Shown one piece after another: positions 1 to 8,463 of a stretch of DNA of 64,000 nt (its first letter is position 1; every line of letters begins with the position of its first letter). The notes beneath the pieces were generated by a model that saw only the letters and a list, made by a program, of their open reading frames with translations, was not told where the DNA came from and did no database searches. This DNA is from Modicisalibacter tunisiensis (lineage in GTDB: Bacteria; Pseudomonadota; Gammaproteobacteria; Pseudomonadales; Halomonadaceae). The stretch lies in NCBI RefSeq assembly GCF_020148005.1, contig NZ_JAGXFD010000001.1, positions 2,820,919 to 2,884,918 of the forward strand, written 5' to 3'. The position numbers were made by a program, and so were the translations under genes.

Positions 1-78
1 CACACCGCACTAGAACAGTTGTTTGCCGGTGAAGTGCCCGAATTCATGCGTCGGGACGGCCTGGATCAGGCAGCGTGA
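1..78 (+). CDS. 3' end of an unidentified gene (partial)
   Basis: An open reading frame enters from the left edge and ends at TGA 76-78, giving about 25 residues ending in FMRRDGLDQAA. The other two rightward frames are closed here by a TAG or a TGA, and the residue mix looks protein-like. If real, the gene converges on the ATP-grasp/alpha-E fusion gene and overlaps its last 35 bases. Too little is visible to name a family; it may be chance. Confidence 0.3.
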   Translation, partial: HTALEQLFAGEVPEFMRRDGLDQAA

Positions 79-2314
79 CCTGAATAGTTACACGTCCGAT
101 ATCCATGAAACGCCAGCCGAAGTGGTGCGGCATGGTCTCGTTGCATAGCCCGAAGAAGGCCGACAGCTGGGTGACGACCTCCTCGCAGGCGCGCCGTCCG
201 GCGCTCGCCGAGGGCACCGGCGACAGCGCATTGATGTGGCGGCGCAGATGGTTGAGCACGCGCCAGGCGTCGTCTCCCAGATGGTCGCGCACCGCCCGGC
301 AGTTGCGCAGCATCGGCTGGAAGCAGGCCGGCAGCCCCGCCGGCTGGTCGTCCTCGAGGAGCGTCAGCAGGGTCGCACGCAGGTCGCCGAAGCGTCGCTC
401 GGCGGCGGCCGCCGCGGGCCACTTCAGCGTCAATGCCTCGAACAGGTCGGCGAGGCTGATGTCGGCATACTCCTGCTGGTCCTGCTCGAGCAGACGCAGC
501 AGGGCCTCGCGCAACAGCCGCGCGCGCACGTCGAGACGCTCGCCGTAGCGTCCCAGCCAGAACAGGCTGTCGGCGACCCGGCTCGGCAGATCGACGCCAT
601 CGCGGGTGACCACGATCGGTCCGGCGGCCTGACGCAGCAGACTGACGTGCGGCTGCGGCTTCTCGGCCAGCACCCAGACATCCTTGACCACCTCGCTGGC
701 CAGCGACGGTGTCCCGGGGCTGCCGACCCAGGCGAGCCCGCCCGGCATCGCCCGGTAGTCCCAGTCACCGTCGTGCTCGCCCGGCTCGCGGGTCACGAAG
801 GCACGCAGGTTGAACGGCGCGGGATGCAGGCGGTGCTCGGCATCGTCGTAGACCGGTGCGGTGGCGGGCATGATCGGCCGCTGGGCCACGTAGCGGGTCG
901 GCCGCGCGATCACCGCCTTGCGCAGTGCCTGCGCCTGGTCCCGGCTCAGGCTCGACACCTCGACGAGCCGGGCGCCCGGCTCGATGCCGCGGATCACCAG
1001 GGCGTCGAACTCGGCGAGCACCGTCTCCAGCGAGGCCGGGTCGCCACACCACCAGCTTTCCGGGGTGGCCAGCGCGAGCGGCTCGCCGAGCAGGCGCTGG
1101 CAGAGCGCCGGCAGGTACGGCGCGAGCCCGGGATGCTCGAGCACGCTCACCCCCAGTGGATTGGACAGCGCGATGCCGCCGCTGCGCGCCGCCTGCACCA
1201 GGCCGGGCACGCCGATCAGCGAGTCGCCGCGCAGCTCCAGCGGATCGCACCAGGCATCCTCGAGCCGGCGCAGGATCACGTCGACCGGCTTGAGCCCGCC
1301 CAGGGTGCGCATCCACACCCGTTCGTCGCGCACCACCAGGTCGAGGCTCTCGACCAGCGGGAGATTCATGTAGTTGGCCAGGTAGGCGTGCTCGAAGTAG
1401 CTGTCGCTGTCCGGCCCCGGCGTCAGCAGCACCACGTGGGGCTGATCGCGATGCCGGGTCGACAGCGACGCCAGGGTGCGATGCTCGGCCTCGAGGAAAC
1501 CCGCCAGGCGACGCAGCGGCGCCTCGCGATAGAGGTTGGGCATGGCGCGGGCGAGGATGATGCGGTTTTCCAGGGCGTAGCCGGCGCCCGACGGGGCCTG
1601 GACCCGGTCGGCGATCACCCGCCAGCGTCCCTCGGCATCGAGCACCAGGTCGATGCCGTGGAAGATCAGCCCCGACGGCGTGGCGGCGGCCTCTCCGGCA
1701 GGCTCGCCCCCCCGGTCGCAGGCCAGCAGGAAGCCGGGATGCTCGAAGATCAGCTCGGGCGGCAGCACGCCCTCGTCGATCAGCCGACGCGGGCCGTAGA
1801 GGTCGGCGAGCAGCGCATCGAGCAGCCGGCTGCGCTGGGTCAGCCCGGCCTCGAGTTCGCGCCAGGTCGCGGGGTCGATCGCCAGCGGCAGCGGGTCGAC
1901 CCGCCAGGTACGCAGGCGGCCGCGTGCGTCGTCGTGGACATTGAAGGTGACGCCGTTCTCGTAGAGCAGCCGCTGGACCTCGTCGGAGCGCTCGGCGAGA
2001 CCGGCCTCGCCGAGCGCCGCCAGTGCCTCGAGCAGCCCGCGCCAGTGCGGGCGCAAGCGCCCTTCGCCATCGAGCAGGACGTCATGGCCTGCACCGGGGG
2101 CGTAATCGCCGAGGAACGCCTCGAGCGCCAGCGCCGTCTCGGGCGACAGCGGCGCATCGAGCGCGAGGGCATCGCGCAGTCGCGCGGCATCCGGCAGACC
2201 GGGAACATCGTGACCCAGCATCGAGAGAGGCCCGTGAGGTAATGAAAGCCGACAGTCATGATACCGCGTTTGCCGTCCGGCAAAGCGTCGATCTACGCGC
2301 CGGCACGACGACAT
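44..2314 (-). CDS. circularly permuted ATP-grasp / alpha-E fusion protein
   Basis: A 756-residue fusion. The first two thirds match the circularly permuted type-2 ATP-grasp family (DUF404/DUF407): LIFHGIDLVLDAEGRW, an APSGAGYALENR segment and a VVLLTPGPDSDSYFEHAYLA segment all align with the stand-alone paralogue at 5912. The last third is an alpha-E (DUF403) helical domain starting near SRVADSLFWLGRYGERLDVR. Proteins of this class are predicted amidoligases. Residues expected to bind nucleotide are altered: where the paralogue has VVKPANESGG this protein has LVIRGIEPGA, losing the lysine. It may therefore be a non-catalytic partner. The start at 2314 has GAGG at good spacing and lies 45 bases after the transglutaminase gene, so the two are probably co-transcribed. 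An internal ATG at 2222 is an alternative start. Confidence 0.85.
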   Translation of the reverse strand: MSSCRRVDRRFAGRQTRYHDCRLSLPHGPLSMLGHDVPGLPDAARLRDALALDAPLSPETALALEAFLGDYAPGAGHDVLLDGEGRLRPHWRGLLEALAALGEAGLAERSDEVQRLLYENGVTFNVHDDARGRLRTWRVDPLPLAIDPATWRELEAGLTQRSRLLDALLADLYGPRRLIDEGVLPPELIFEHPGFLLACDRGGEPAGEAAATPSGLIFHGIDLVLDAEGRWRVIADRVQAPSGAGYALENRIILARAMPNLYREAPLRRLAGFLEAEHRTLASLSTRHRDQPHVVLLTPGPDSDSYFEHAYLANYMNLPLVESLDLVVRDERVWMRTLGGLKPVDVILRRLEDAWCDPLELRGDSLIGVPGLVQAARSGGIALSNPLGVSVLEHPGLAPYLPALCQRLLGEPLALATPESWWCGDPASLETVLAEFDALVIRGIEPGARLVEVSSLSRDQAQALRKAVIARPTRYVAQRPIMPATAPVYDDAEHRLHPAPFNLRAFVTREPGEHDGDWDYRAMPGGLAWVGSPGTPSLASEVVKDVWVLAEKPQPHVSLLRQAAGPIVVTRDGVDLPSRVADSLFWLGRYGERLDVRARLLREALLRLLEQDQQEYADISLADLFEALTLKWPAAAAAERRFGDLRATLLTLLEDDQPAGLPACFQPMLRNCRAVRDHLGDDAWRVLNHLRRHINALSPVPSASAGRRACEEVVTQLSAFFGLCNETMPHHFGWRFMDIGRVTIQVTLPDPGRPDA

Positions 2315-2359
2315 ATGTCGTTCCTCGAAGCCCCTGGCCCGATCACCCCGGTCGGTCGT

Positions 2360-5300
2360 TCACGGCATGCGTCGCAGGTCCAGGGTCATGGGCAGCTCCA
2401 GGCTCGGCGCCTCGGGCGGTGCGCTCATGGCCCCCTGAGTATGGCCTTCGGCCCGGAAACGCGCCAGACGCCGCGCCTCGGCCTCATTGGCGTTGACCGG
2501 AAAGGTCTCGTAGTTGCGTCCGGCCGGGTGCGAGACGTGGTAGGTGCAGCCCCCCACCGAGCGCGCGTTCCAGGTATCGACGACGTCGAAGACCAGCGGC
2601 GCCTGCACCGGAATCCGCGGATGCAGCGCCGACGGCGGCTGCCAGGCCCGAAAGCGCACCCCGGCGACCGCCTCGCCGACCCGACCGGTGGGCGTCAGCG
2701 GCACCCGACGGCCGTTGCAGGTCACCGCGTAGCGATCGCCGCTCATGCCCTCGACGCGGACCTGCACGCGTTCCACCGAAGAGTCGACGTAGCGCGCGGT
2801 GCCGCCGCCGGCGTTCTCCTCGCCGAGCACGTGCCAGGGCTCGATCGCCTGGCGCAGCTCGAGCCGAACGTCACGGTAGGCCACCCGGCCGTGCACCGGG
2901 AAGCGGAACTCCAGAAACGGCGCGAACCACTCTTGCCGGAAGTCGAAGCCGTGACGCCGCAGGTCGTCGAGCACGTCGCCGAGATCGTTCCACAGGCAGT
3001 GCGGGAGCAGCCAGCGGTCGTGCAGCGCCGTACCCCAGCGTACCAGCTTGCCGCGATACGGGCGCTCCCAGCAGCGCGCCACCAGGGCGCGGATCAGCAG
3101 CATCTGCATCAGGCTCATGCGGGCATGGGGCGGCATCTCGAAGGCGCGCAGCTCGACCAGCCCCAGCCGGCCGGTCTCGCTGTCCGGCGAATAGAGCTTG
3201 TCGATGCAGAACTCGGCGCGATGGGTGTTGCCGGTGATGTCGGTGAGCAGGTGGCGCAGCAGGCGATCGACCAGCCACGGCTGGGGCACCTCGCCCTCGG
3301 GCATCTGCGAGAGCGCGATCTCCAGCTCGTAGAGCGCCTCGTGGCGGGCCTCGTCCACCCGCGGCGCCTGGCTGGTGGGGCCGATGAACAGCCCCGAGAA
3401 CAGGTACGACAGGCTGGGATGATGCTGCCAGTAGGTGAGCAGGCTGCCCAGCAGGTCGGGGCGGCGCAAAAACGGCGAATCGGCGGGCGTCGCACCGCCC
3501 AGGGTGACGTGATTGCCGCCGCCGGTGCCGGTGTGACGGCCGTCGAGCATGAACTTCTCGGTGCCCAGCCGCGACTGCCGGGCCTGTTCGTAGAGGGTCT
3601 CGGTATGGGCGACCAGCGAGGGCCAGTCCTCGGCCGGCATGATGTTGACCTCGATCACCCCGGGGTCGGGGGTGATCAGGAACTTCGCCAGACGCGGATC
3701 GGCCGGCGGCGGATACCCCTCGACGATCACCGGCATGGCGAGTTCGGCGGCAGTGTCCTCGATGCTCGCCACCAGATCGAGGTAGTGCTCGAGCCGGGTC
3801 AGCGGCGGCATGAAGACGTGCACCCGACCGTCACGCGGCTCGACGCAGAGGCTGGTGTGGATGACGCGGTCCTCGCGGTCGTCCTCGGGCGAGGCCTGGG
3901 CCTGCCACGTTTCGTCGTCGGATTCGTGATGCAGGCCGTGCCCGGCATCGCCGCCCTGACGCTCGCGCAGCTCGCTGTAGCGGCGCATCACCTCGCCGTG
4001 AATGTCGCCGAGCACCTGGCGAAACTCGAACAGCGACTGCGGGTGGGGCGAATCCGGACGCTCGACCCACGGCAGCGCGCTCAGCGGCAGGCGCAGGCCC
4101 ATCGGCGAATCGCCGGGAATCAGGTAGAGATGGTCGCGCCTGAGCGGCCAGTCGCCGGTTTCCCAGGCATGCGCGCGTGTCCGCGAATGACGCAGCGGCA
4201 GCGCGAAGCCGGTGGCCTCGCCCAGCCCCCGCTCGAGCAGCTGGCCCAGCCGGCGGCGCTCCTCGTCATCGTCGAGATCGTAATCGCGCGGGTCGACGTT
4301 GACCGGCAGCGTGCGCTCGCGCCACAGGTAGTAGTAGGCGTCCTCGTAACCGGGGATCAGGTGGCGGGGATCGAGCCCCAGGCGCCGCGTCAGGGCCTCG
4401 GCGAAGCGCCGGGCGTCGCCGAGCGTGTGGCGCCCCGCCTGGCGGGCGTCGGCGAGCAGCGTCTCGTCGCGCCACAGCGGCACGCCGTCGCGGCGCCAGT
4501 AGCAGGCCAGCGCCCAGCGCGGCAGCGACTCGCCGGGATACCACTTGCCCTGGTGGGTGTGCAGCAGCCCGCCCGGGGCGAAGCGCCGCCGCAGGCGCTT
4601 GAGCAGATCGCCGGCCAGCCGGCGCTTGTGGGGTCCGAGGGCGGCGGTGTTCCACTCCTCGCCATCCATGTCGTCGATCGACACGAAGGTCGGCTCGCCG
4701 CCCAGGGTCAGGCGCACGTCGCCGGCCGCGAGGCGTTCGTCGACGGCCTCGCCGAGCGCCATGATCTCGGCCCACTGGGTTTCGCTGTAGGGCTTGGTGA
4801 CCCGCGGCTCCTCGTGGATACGCTCGACGTGCATGGTGACGTCGAACTCGACCTCGCACTCGTCGGAGAAGCCGCTGATCGGCGCCGCGCTGGAAGGCTC
4901 GGGAGTGGCCGCTAGGGGAATGTGCCCTTCCCCGGCCAGCAGGCCCGAGGTCGGGTCCAGCCCTACCCAGCCGGCCCCGGGGATGAACACCTCGGTCCAG
5001 GCATGCAGGTCGGTGAAGTCGACCTCGGTGCCTGACGGGCCGTCGAGCGCCTTGACGTCGGCGGCGAGCTGGATCAGGTAGCCGGACACGAAGCGTGCCG
5101 CCAGCCCCAGGTGACGCAGGATCTGCACCAGCAGCCAGGCGCTGTCGCGGCACGAGCCGCTGGCGTTGGCAAGCGTCTCCTCGCAGCTCTGGACCCCGGG
5201 TTCCATGCGCACCAGATAGGCGATGTCACGCTGCAGACGCTGATTGAGATCGACCAGGAAATCGACCGAACCGCGGGCTTCGGGCGCTACGGCGCTCAGC

Positions 5301-5689
5301 CAGTCGCGCAGCCGGGGCCCCGCCTCGCGCACCTCGAGATACGGCGCCAGCTCCTTGGCCAGCGCCTCGGGATAAGCGAAGGGAAACGTCTCGGCGTAGG
5401 GCTCGACGAAAAAGTCAAAGGGATTGATCACGGTCATCGGCGCGATGAGCTCGATGTCGACCGTCAGCTGCGTGAGCGTTTCGGGAAACACCGCGCGGGC
5501 GATGAAGTTGCCGAAGGGATCCTGCTGCCAGTTGAGGAAGTGGGGGCCGCCACCGATGGTCAGCGAATAGGCCTCGACCGGGGTCCGGCAATGCGGGGCG
5601 GGTCTCAGGCGGATCAGGTGCGGCGAGAGATTGACCGGGCGATCGAAGTGGTAACTCGTGTGGTGCTGCAAGGCGACGCGAATCGTCAT
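2360..5689 (-). CDS. transglutaminase-like / DUF2126 protein
   Basis: A 1109-residue protein. Residues 1-90 form the transglutaminase N-terminal beta domain; about 150-260 is a transglutaminase-like papain-fold core with a visible triad: Cys180 (SGSCRDSAW), His229 (DLHAWTEV) and Asp245 (GLDPTSG). The remaining 850 residues are the DUF2126 region. The core could act as a peptidase or an acyl-transferase; the role of DUF2126 is not established. No signal peptide is visible, so it is probably cytoplasmic. It is first in a leftward unit with the ATP-grasp/alpha-E fusion and is divergent from the second ATP-grasp/alpha-E pair. This neighbourhood is the predicted peptide-ligase/transglutaminase system of bacteria; the Anbu proteasome-like gene often found with it is not in the window. 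Confidence 0.9.
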   Translation of the reverse strand: MTIRVALQHHTSYHFDRPVNLSPHLIRLRPAPHCRTPVEAYSLTIGGGPHFLNWQQDPFGNFIARAVFPETLTQLTVDIELIAPMTVINPFDFFVEPYAETFPFAYPEALAKELAPYLEVREAGPRLRDWLSAVAPEARGSVDFLVDLNQRLQRDIAYLVRMEPGVQSCEETLANASGSCRDSAWLLVQILRHLGLAARFVSGYLIQLAADVKALDGPSGTEVDFTDLHAWTEVFIPGAGWVGLDPTSGLLAGEGHIPLAATPEPSSAAPISGFSDECEVEFDVTMHVERIHEEPRVTKPYSETQWAEIMALGEAVDERLAAGDVRLTLGGEPTFVSIDDMDGEEWNTAALGPHKRRLAGDLLKRLRRRFAPGGLLHTHQGKWYPGESLPRWALACYWRRDGVPLWRDETLLADARQAGRHTLGDARRFAEALTRRLGLDPRHLIPGYEDAYYYLWRERTLPVNVDPRDYDLDDDEERRRLGQLLERGLGEATGFALPLRHSRTRAHAWETGDWPLRRDHLYLIPGDSPMGLRLPLSALPWVERPDSPHPQSLFEFRQVLGDIHGEVMRRYSELRERQGGDAGHGLHHESDDETWQAQASPEDDREDRVIHTSLCVEPRDGRVHVFMPPLTRLEHYLDLVASIEDTAAELAMPVIVEGYPPPADPRLAKFLITPDPGVIEVNIMPAEDWPSLVAHTETLYEQARQSRLGTEKFMLDGRHTGTGGGNHVTLGGATPADSPFLRRPDLLGSLLTYWQHHPSLSYLFSGLFIGPTSQAPRVDEARHEALYELEIALSQMPEGEVPQPWLVDRLLRHLLTDITGNTHRAEFCIDKLYSPDSETGRLGLVELRAFEMPPHARMSLMQMLLIRALVARCWERPYRGKLVRWGTALHDRWLLPHCLWNDLGDVLDDLRRHGFDFRQEWFAPFLEFRFPVHGRVAYRDVRLELRQAIEPWHVLGEENAGGGTARYVDSSVERVQVRVEGMSGDRYAVTCNGRRVPLTPTGRVGEAVAGVRFRAWQPPSALHPRIPVQAPLVFDVVDTWNARSVGGCTYHVSHPAGRNYETFPVNANEAEARRLARFRAEGHTQGAMSAPPEAPSLELPMTLDLRRMP

Positions 5690-5827
5690 GGCGACCCCCG
5701 TTGGCGCGGCGGATACCGGGACTACCGGCGGATGCCTTCACTATCGGCCGAGGTCCCACCCAGCACAACCTGCAACATTTGGCATCAACTCGCATCAACG
5801 CTTGACGAGAGGCGGTCACCCACAAAC

Positions 5828-5836
5828 TGGTATAGC
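5828..5836 (+). promoter_or_regulatory. candidate extended -10 promoter for the ATP-grasp/alpha-E unit
   Basis: TGGTATAGC is an extended -10 (TGnTATAnT-like) located 76 bases before the ATG at 5912, in the 222-base divergent region. TTGACG at 5802-5807 is too far upstream (23-base spacer) to be a standard -35. No equally good leftward promoter was found. Confidence 0.35.
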
Positions 5837-5911
5837 TTTAAAAAAGCCCCCGCGGCGTGTAACGGACCGAAATCGCGACCCGCTTGCCGGTCGCCTGCCG
5901 AGGTAACGCCC

Positions 5912-7366
5912 ATGAGTCTCATCGATTGGCAGAACTACCGCAGCAAGGGTTTCTACGACGAGCTCCTGGCGGCCCCCGGCCAGCCCCGCCCCGCGGCCCG
6001 GGAACTCTGCGACATCCTCGCCGGCTTCACGCCGCAGGACCTCTCGGAGCGCAAGGCCGCCGCCGAGATCGCCATCCAGACCATGGGCATCACCTTCACC
6101 GTGTACTCCGAAGGCAGCATGATCGATCGCGCCTGGCCGTTCGACATCGTCCCGCGGATCATCCCCGCCGACGAGTGGCGGCGCACCGAGGCCGGGCTCA
6201 AGCAGCGTGTCGAGGCGCTCAACCTGTTCATCGACGATCTCTACCACGACCAGCGCATCGTCAGGGACAAGGTACTGCCCGCCGAGGTGCTGGCCCAGTC
6301 GGTCAACTTCCGCCCGCAGTGTCGCGGCATCGACCCGCCCCACCATGTCTGGGCGCATATCTGCGGCTCGGACCTGGTGCGCGACGCCGACGGCACCCTC
6401 TACGTCCTCGAGGACAACCTGCGCGTGCCCTCCGGGGTCTCCTACATGCTCGAGAACCGCAACGTCACCAAGCGGGTGCTGCCCGAGGTCTTCGCCACCG
6501 GTCGCATCCTGCCGGTCGACGACTACTGCGCCCAGCTCTACGACATGCTGGCCAGCCTCTCGCCGCGTCCTCACGACGAGCCGCAGGTGGTGGTGCTGAC
6601 CCCCGGGATCTACAACTCCGCCTACTACGAGCATGCCTATCTGGCCCAGCAGATGGGTGTCGAGCTGGTCCAGGGCTCGGACCTGGTGGTCGATGACGAC
6701 GACATCGTCTACATGCGCACCATCGAGGGGCTGACCCGGGTCGACGTCATCTACCGCCGCATCGACGACCTGTTCCTCGACCCCGAGGTCTTCAATCCCG
6801 AGTCCACCCTGGGGGTCGCCGGGCTGATGCGCGCCTGGCGCGCCGGCAAGGTGGCGCTGGCCAATGCACCCGGCGCCGGGGTCGCCGACGACAAGGTGGT
6901 CTACGCCTTCGTGCCGAAGATCATCCGCTACTACCTCGATCAGGAGGCCATCCTGCCCAACGTGCCCAGCTACCTGTGCATGTTCGAGAAGGATCGCCGC
7001 TACGTGCTCGACCACCTCGATGAACTGGTGGTCAAGCCGGCCAACGAGTCGGGCGGCTACGGCATGCTGATCGGCCCCCGCGCCACGCCGACCCAGCGTG
7101 CCGAGTTCGCCGAGCGTATCCAGGCCGACCCGCGCAACTACATGGCCCAGCCGACGCTCAATCTGTCGACCGCACCGACCCTCTGCGACGGCCACGCCGA
7201 ACCGCGCCACGTCGACCTGCGGCCGTTCATCCTGTCCGGCACCGACATTCAGGTCACCACCGGGGGGCTCACCCGGGTGGCGCTGGTCAAGGATTCGCTG
7301 GTCGTGAACTCCTCGCAGGGCGGGGGTAGCAAGGACACCTGGATCGTCGAGACCGACGGGGAGTGA
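5912..7366 (+). CDS. circularly permuted type-2 ATP-grasp protein
   Basis: A 484-residue protein of the DUF404/DUF407 family, predicted to ligate a carboxylate to an amine using ATP. The likely nucleotide-binding elements are intact: EDNLRVPSGVSYMLENR, Lys375 followed by a Gly-rich loop (VVKPANESGGYGM), and RHVDLRPFILSG near the C-terminus. The ATG at 5912 follows GAGGTAACGCCC and gives the family-typical N-terminus (MSLIDWQNYRSKGFYDELL); longer frames upstream run through the intergenic region and are not credible. The alpha-E gene starts within a few bases of the stop, so the two products probably work together. Substrate and product are unknown. Confidence 0.92.
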   Translation: MSLIDWQNYRSKGFYDELLAAPGQPRPAARELCDILAGFTPQDLSERKAAAEIAIQTMGITFTVYSEGSMIDRAWPFDIVPRIIPADEWRRTEAGLKQRVEALNLFIDDLYHDQRIVRDKVLPAEVLAQSVNFRPQCRGIDPPHHVWAHICGSDLVRDADGTLYVLEDNLRVPSGVSYMLENRNVTKRVLPEVFATGRILPVDDYCAQLYDMLASLSPRPHDEPQVVVLTPGIYNSAYYEHAYLAQQMGVELVQGSDLVVDDDDIVYMRTIEGLTRVDVIYRRIDDLFLDPEVFNPESTLGVAGLMRAWRAGKVALANAPGAGVADDKVVYAFVPKIIRYYLDQEAILPNVPSYLCMFEKDRRYVLDHLDELVVKPANESGGYGMLIGPRATPTQRAEFAERIQADPRNYMAQPTLNLSTAPTLCDGHAEPRHVDLRPFILSGTDIQVTTGGLTRVALVKDSLVVNSSQGGGSKDTWIVETDGE

Positions 7367-7371
7367 ATGCC

Positions 7372-8361
7372 ATGCTGTCGCGAGTCGCCGAGAACCTCTA
7401 CTGGATGGCGCGCTACCTCGAGCGTGCCGAGGACACCGCACGCCTGGTCAGCGTGAACAGCCACCTGCTGCTCGACCTGCCCCATCAGACGGCCCTGGGC
7501 TGGTCGACGCTGATCGACATCACCGGCAGCGACGAGACCTTCGCCGTGCTGCACGACCGGCGCAACGAGAAGAATGTCGTGCATTTTCTCTGCGTGGAGC
7601 GCGAGAACCCGGGCTCGATCCTCTCCTCGCTGGCCGGCGCCCGCGAGAACCTGCGCACCACCCGCGACGTGGTCTCCCGCGAGATCTGGGAGCAGATCAA
7701 CGAGATGTATCTGGAGGTTCGCGACCAGGCCGAGCACGGCCTCGCGCCACGGCGTCGCGACGGCTTCCTCAAGCGCCTGATCCGCGGCTGCCAGACGCTC
7801 ACCGGATTGATCGAGGGCACGCTGAGCCATTCGGCGGCACGCACCTTCATCGAGATCGGCCGCCATCTCGAGCGGGCCGACATGACCACCCGCATCCTCG
7901 ACGTGCGCTCGGGCAACCTGCTGCCCAAGGATCCGGAAGAACTGCGCCCCTTCGAGAACCTGCAGTGGATGAGCGTGCTCAAGTCGCTGACCGCCTACCA
8001 GATGTACCGCCAGCAGGTCCGCCTGCGGGTCCGCGGGCCGGACGTGCTGCGCTTTTTGCTCCAGGACCAGCACTTCCCGCGGGCGGTGGCGAGAAGCCTC
8101 GAGGCGCTGGCCTGGGAGCTGCAGTCGCTGCCCCGTCACGACCGCGCCCTGGCGGCGGCGGCGCTGGTTCGTGCCGACGTCCTCGAGGCCGACATGCAGG
8201 CTCTGGCGCGCTCCCCGGACGAGCTGCACGCCTTCATCGACGAGCTGCAGATCGGCTTCAATACCCTCCACGAGGCCATCGCCACGGCCTATTTCGCGCG
8301 TCTCGAGGACACCCCGCGCGGCCTGGTGCCGGCGGAAGAGGATGACGAGGAAGCCGACTAG
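7372..8361 (+). CDS. alpha-E domain protein (DUF403)
   Basis: A 329-residue all-helical alpha-E protein beginning with the typical MLSRVAENLYWMARYLERAEDTARLV. The family is found next to circularly permuted ATP-grasp proteins and is thought to assist them; no catalytic residues are known. I chose ATG 7372 because GGGGAG at 7357-7362 sits nine bases upstream; GTG 7363, overlapping the previous stop, is an in-frame alternative. The acidic C-terminus (EEDDEEAD) ends at a TAG that forms part of a CTAG, which is also the left end of an intergenic repeat element. Confidence 0.92.
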   Translation: MLSRVAENLYWMARYLERAEDTARLVSVNSHLLLDLPHQTALGWSTLIDITGSDETFAVLHDRRNEKNVVHFLCVERENPGSILSSLAGARENLRTTRDVVSREIWEQINEMYLEVRDQAEHGLAPRRRDGFLKRLIRGCQTLTGLIEGTLSHSAARTFIEIGRHLERADMTTRILDVRSGNLLPKDPEELRPFENLQWMSVLKSLTAYQMYRQQVRLRVRGPDVLRFLLQDQHFPRAVARSLEALAWELQSLPRHDRALAAAALVRADVLEADMQALARSPDELHAFIDELQIGFNTLHEAIATAYFARLEDTPRGLVPAEEDDEEAD

Positions 8362-8463
8362 GCGTGATCTCTCGGCAGGTTGTTCATCCGGGACCCTACA
8401 ATTACCCTCCGATTAGCCGGGTCGGGAACTCCCGTGAACGACCCGATGGGTTGACCCACCTAG
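8358..8463. repeat. CTAG-bounded palindromic element, copy A (compact)
   Basis: A 106-base element filling the gap between two convergent genes. Each end reads inward as CTAG, 14 bases, then CAGGTTGTTCA (left, exact) or CGGGTCGTTCA (right, two changes). The left CTAG contains the stop of the alpha-E gene and the right CTAG contains the stop of the metallopeptidase gene on the other strand. Its interior (ATTACCCTCC followed by AGCCGG) recurs at the right end of the copy at 37008-37244. This copy has no REP insert. Confidence 0.75.

Noticed and set aside
236-4915. Long rightward open frames opposite the ATP-grasp and transglutaminase genes
   Set aside because: They mirror the real genes in high-GC DNA; their translations are low-complexity and lack family motifs.
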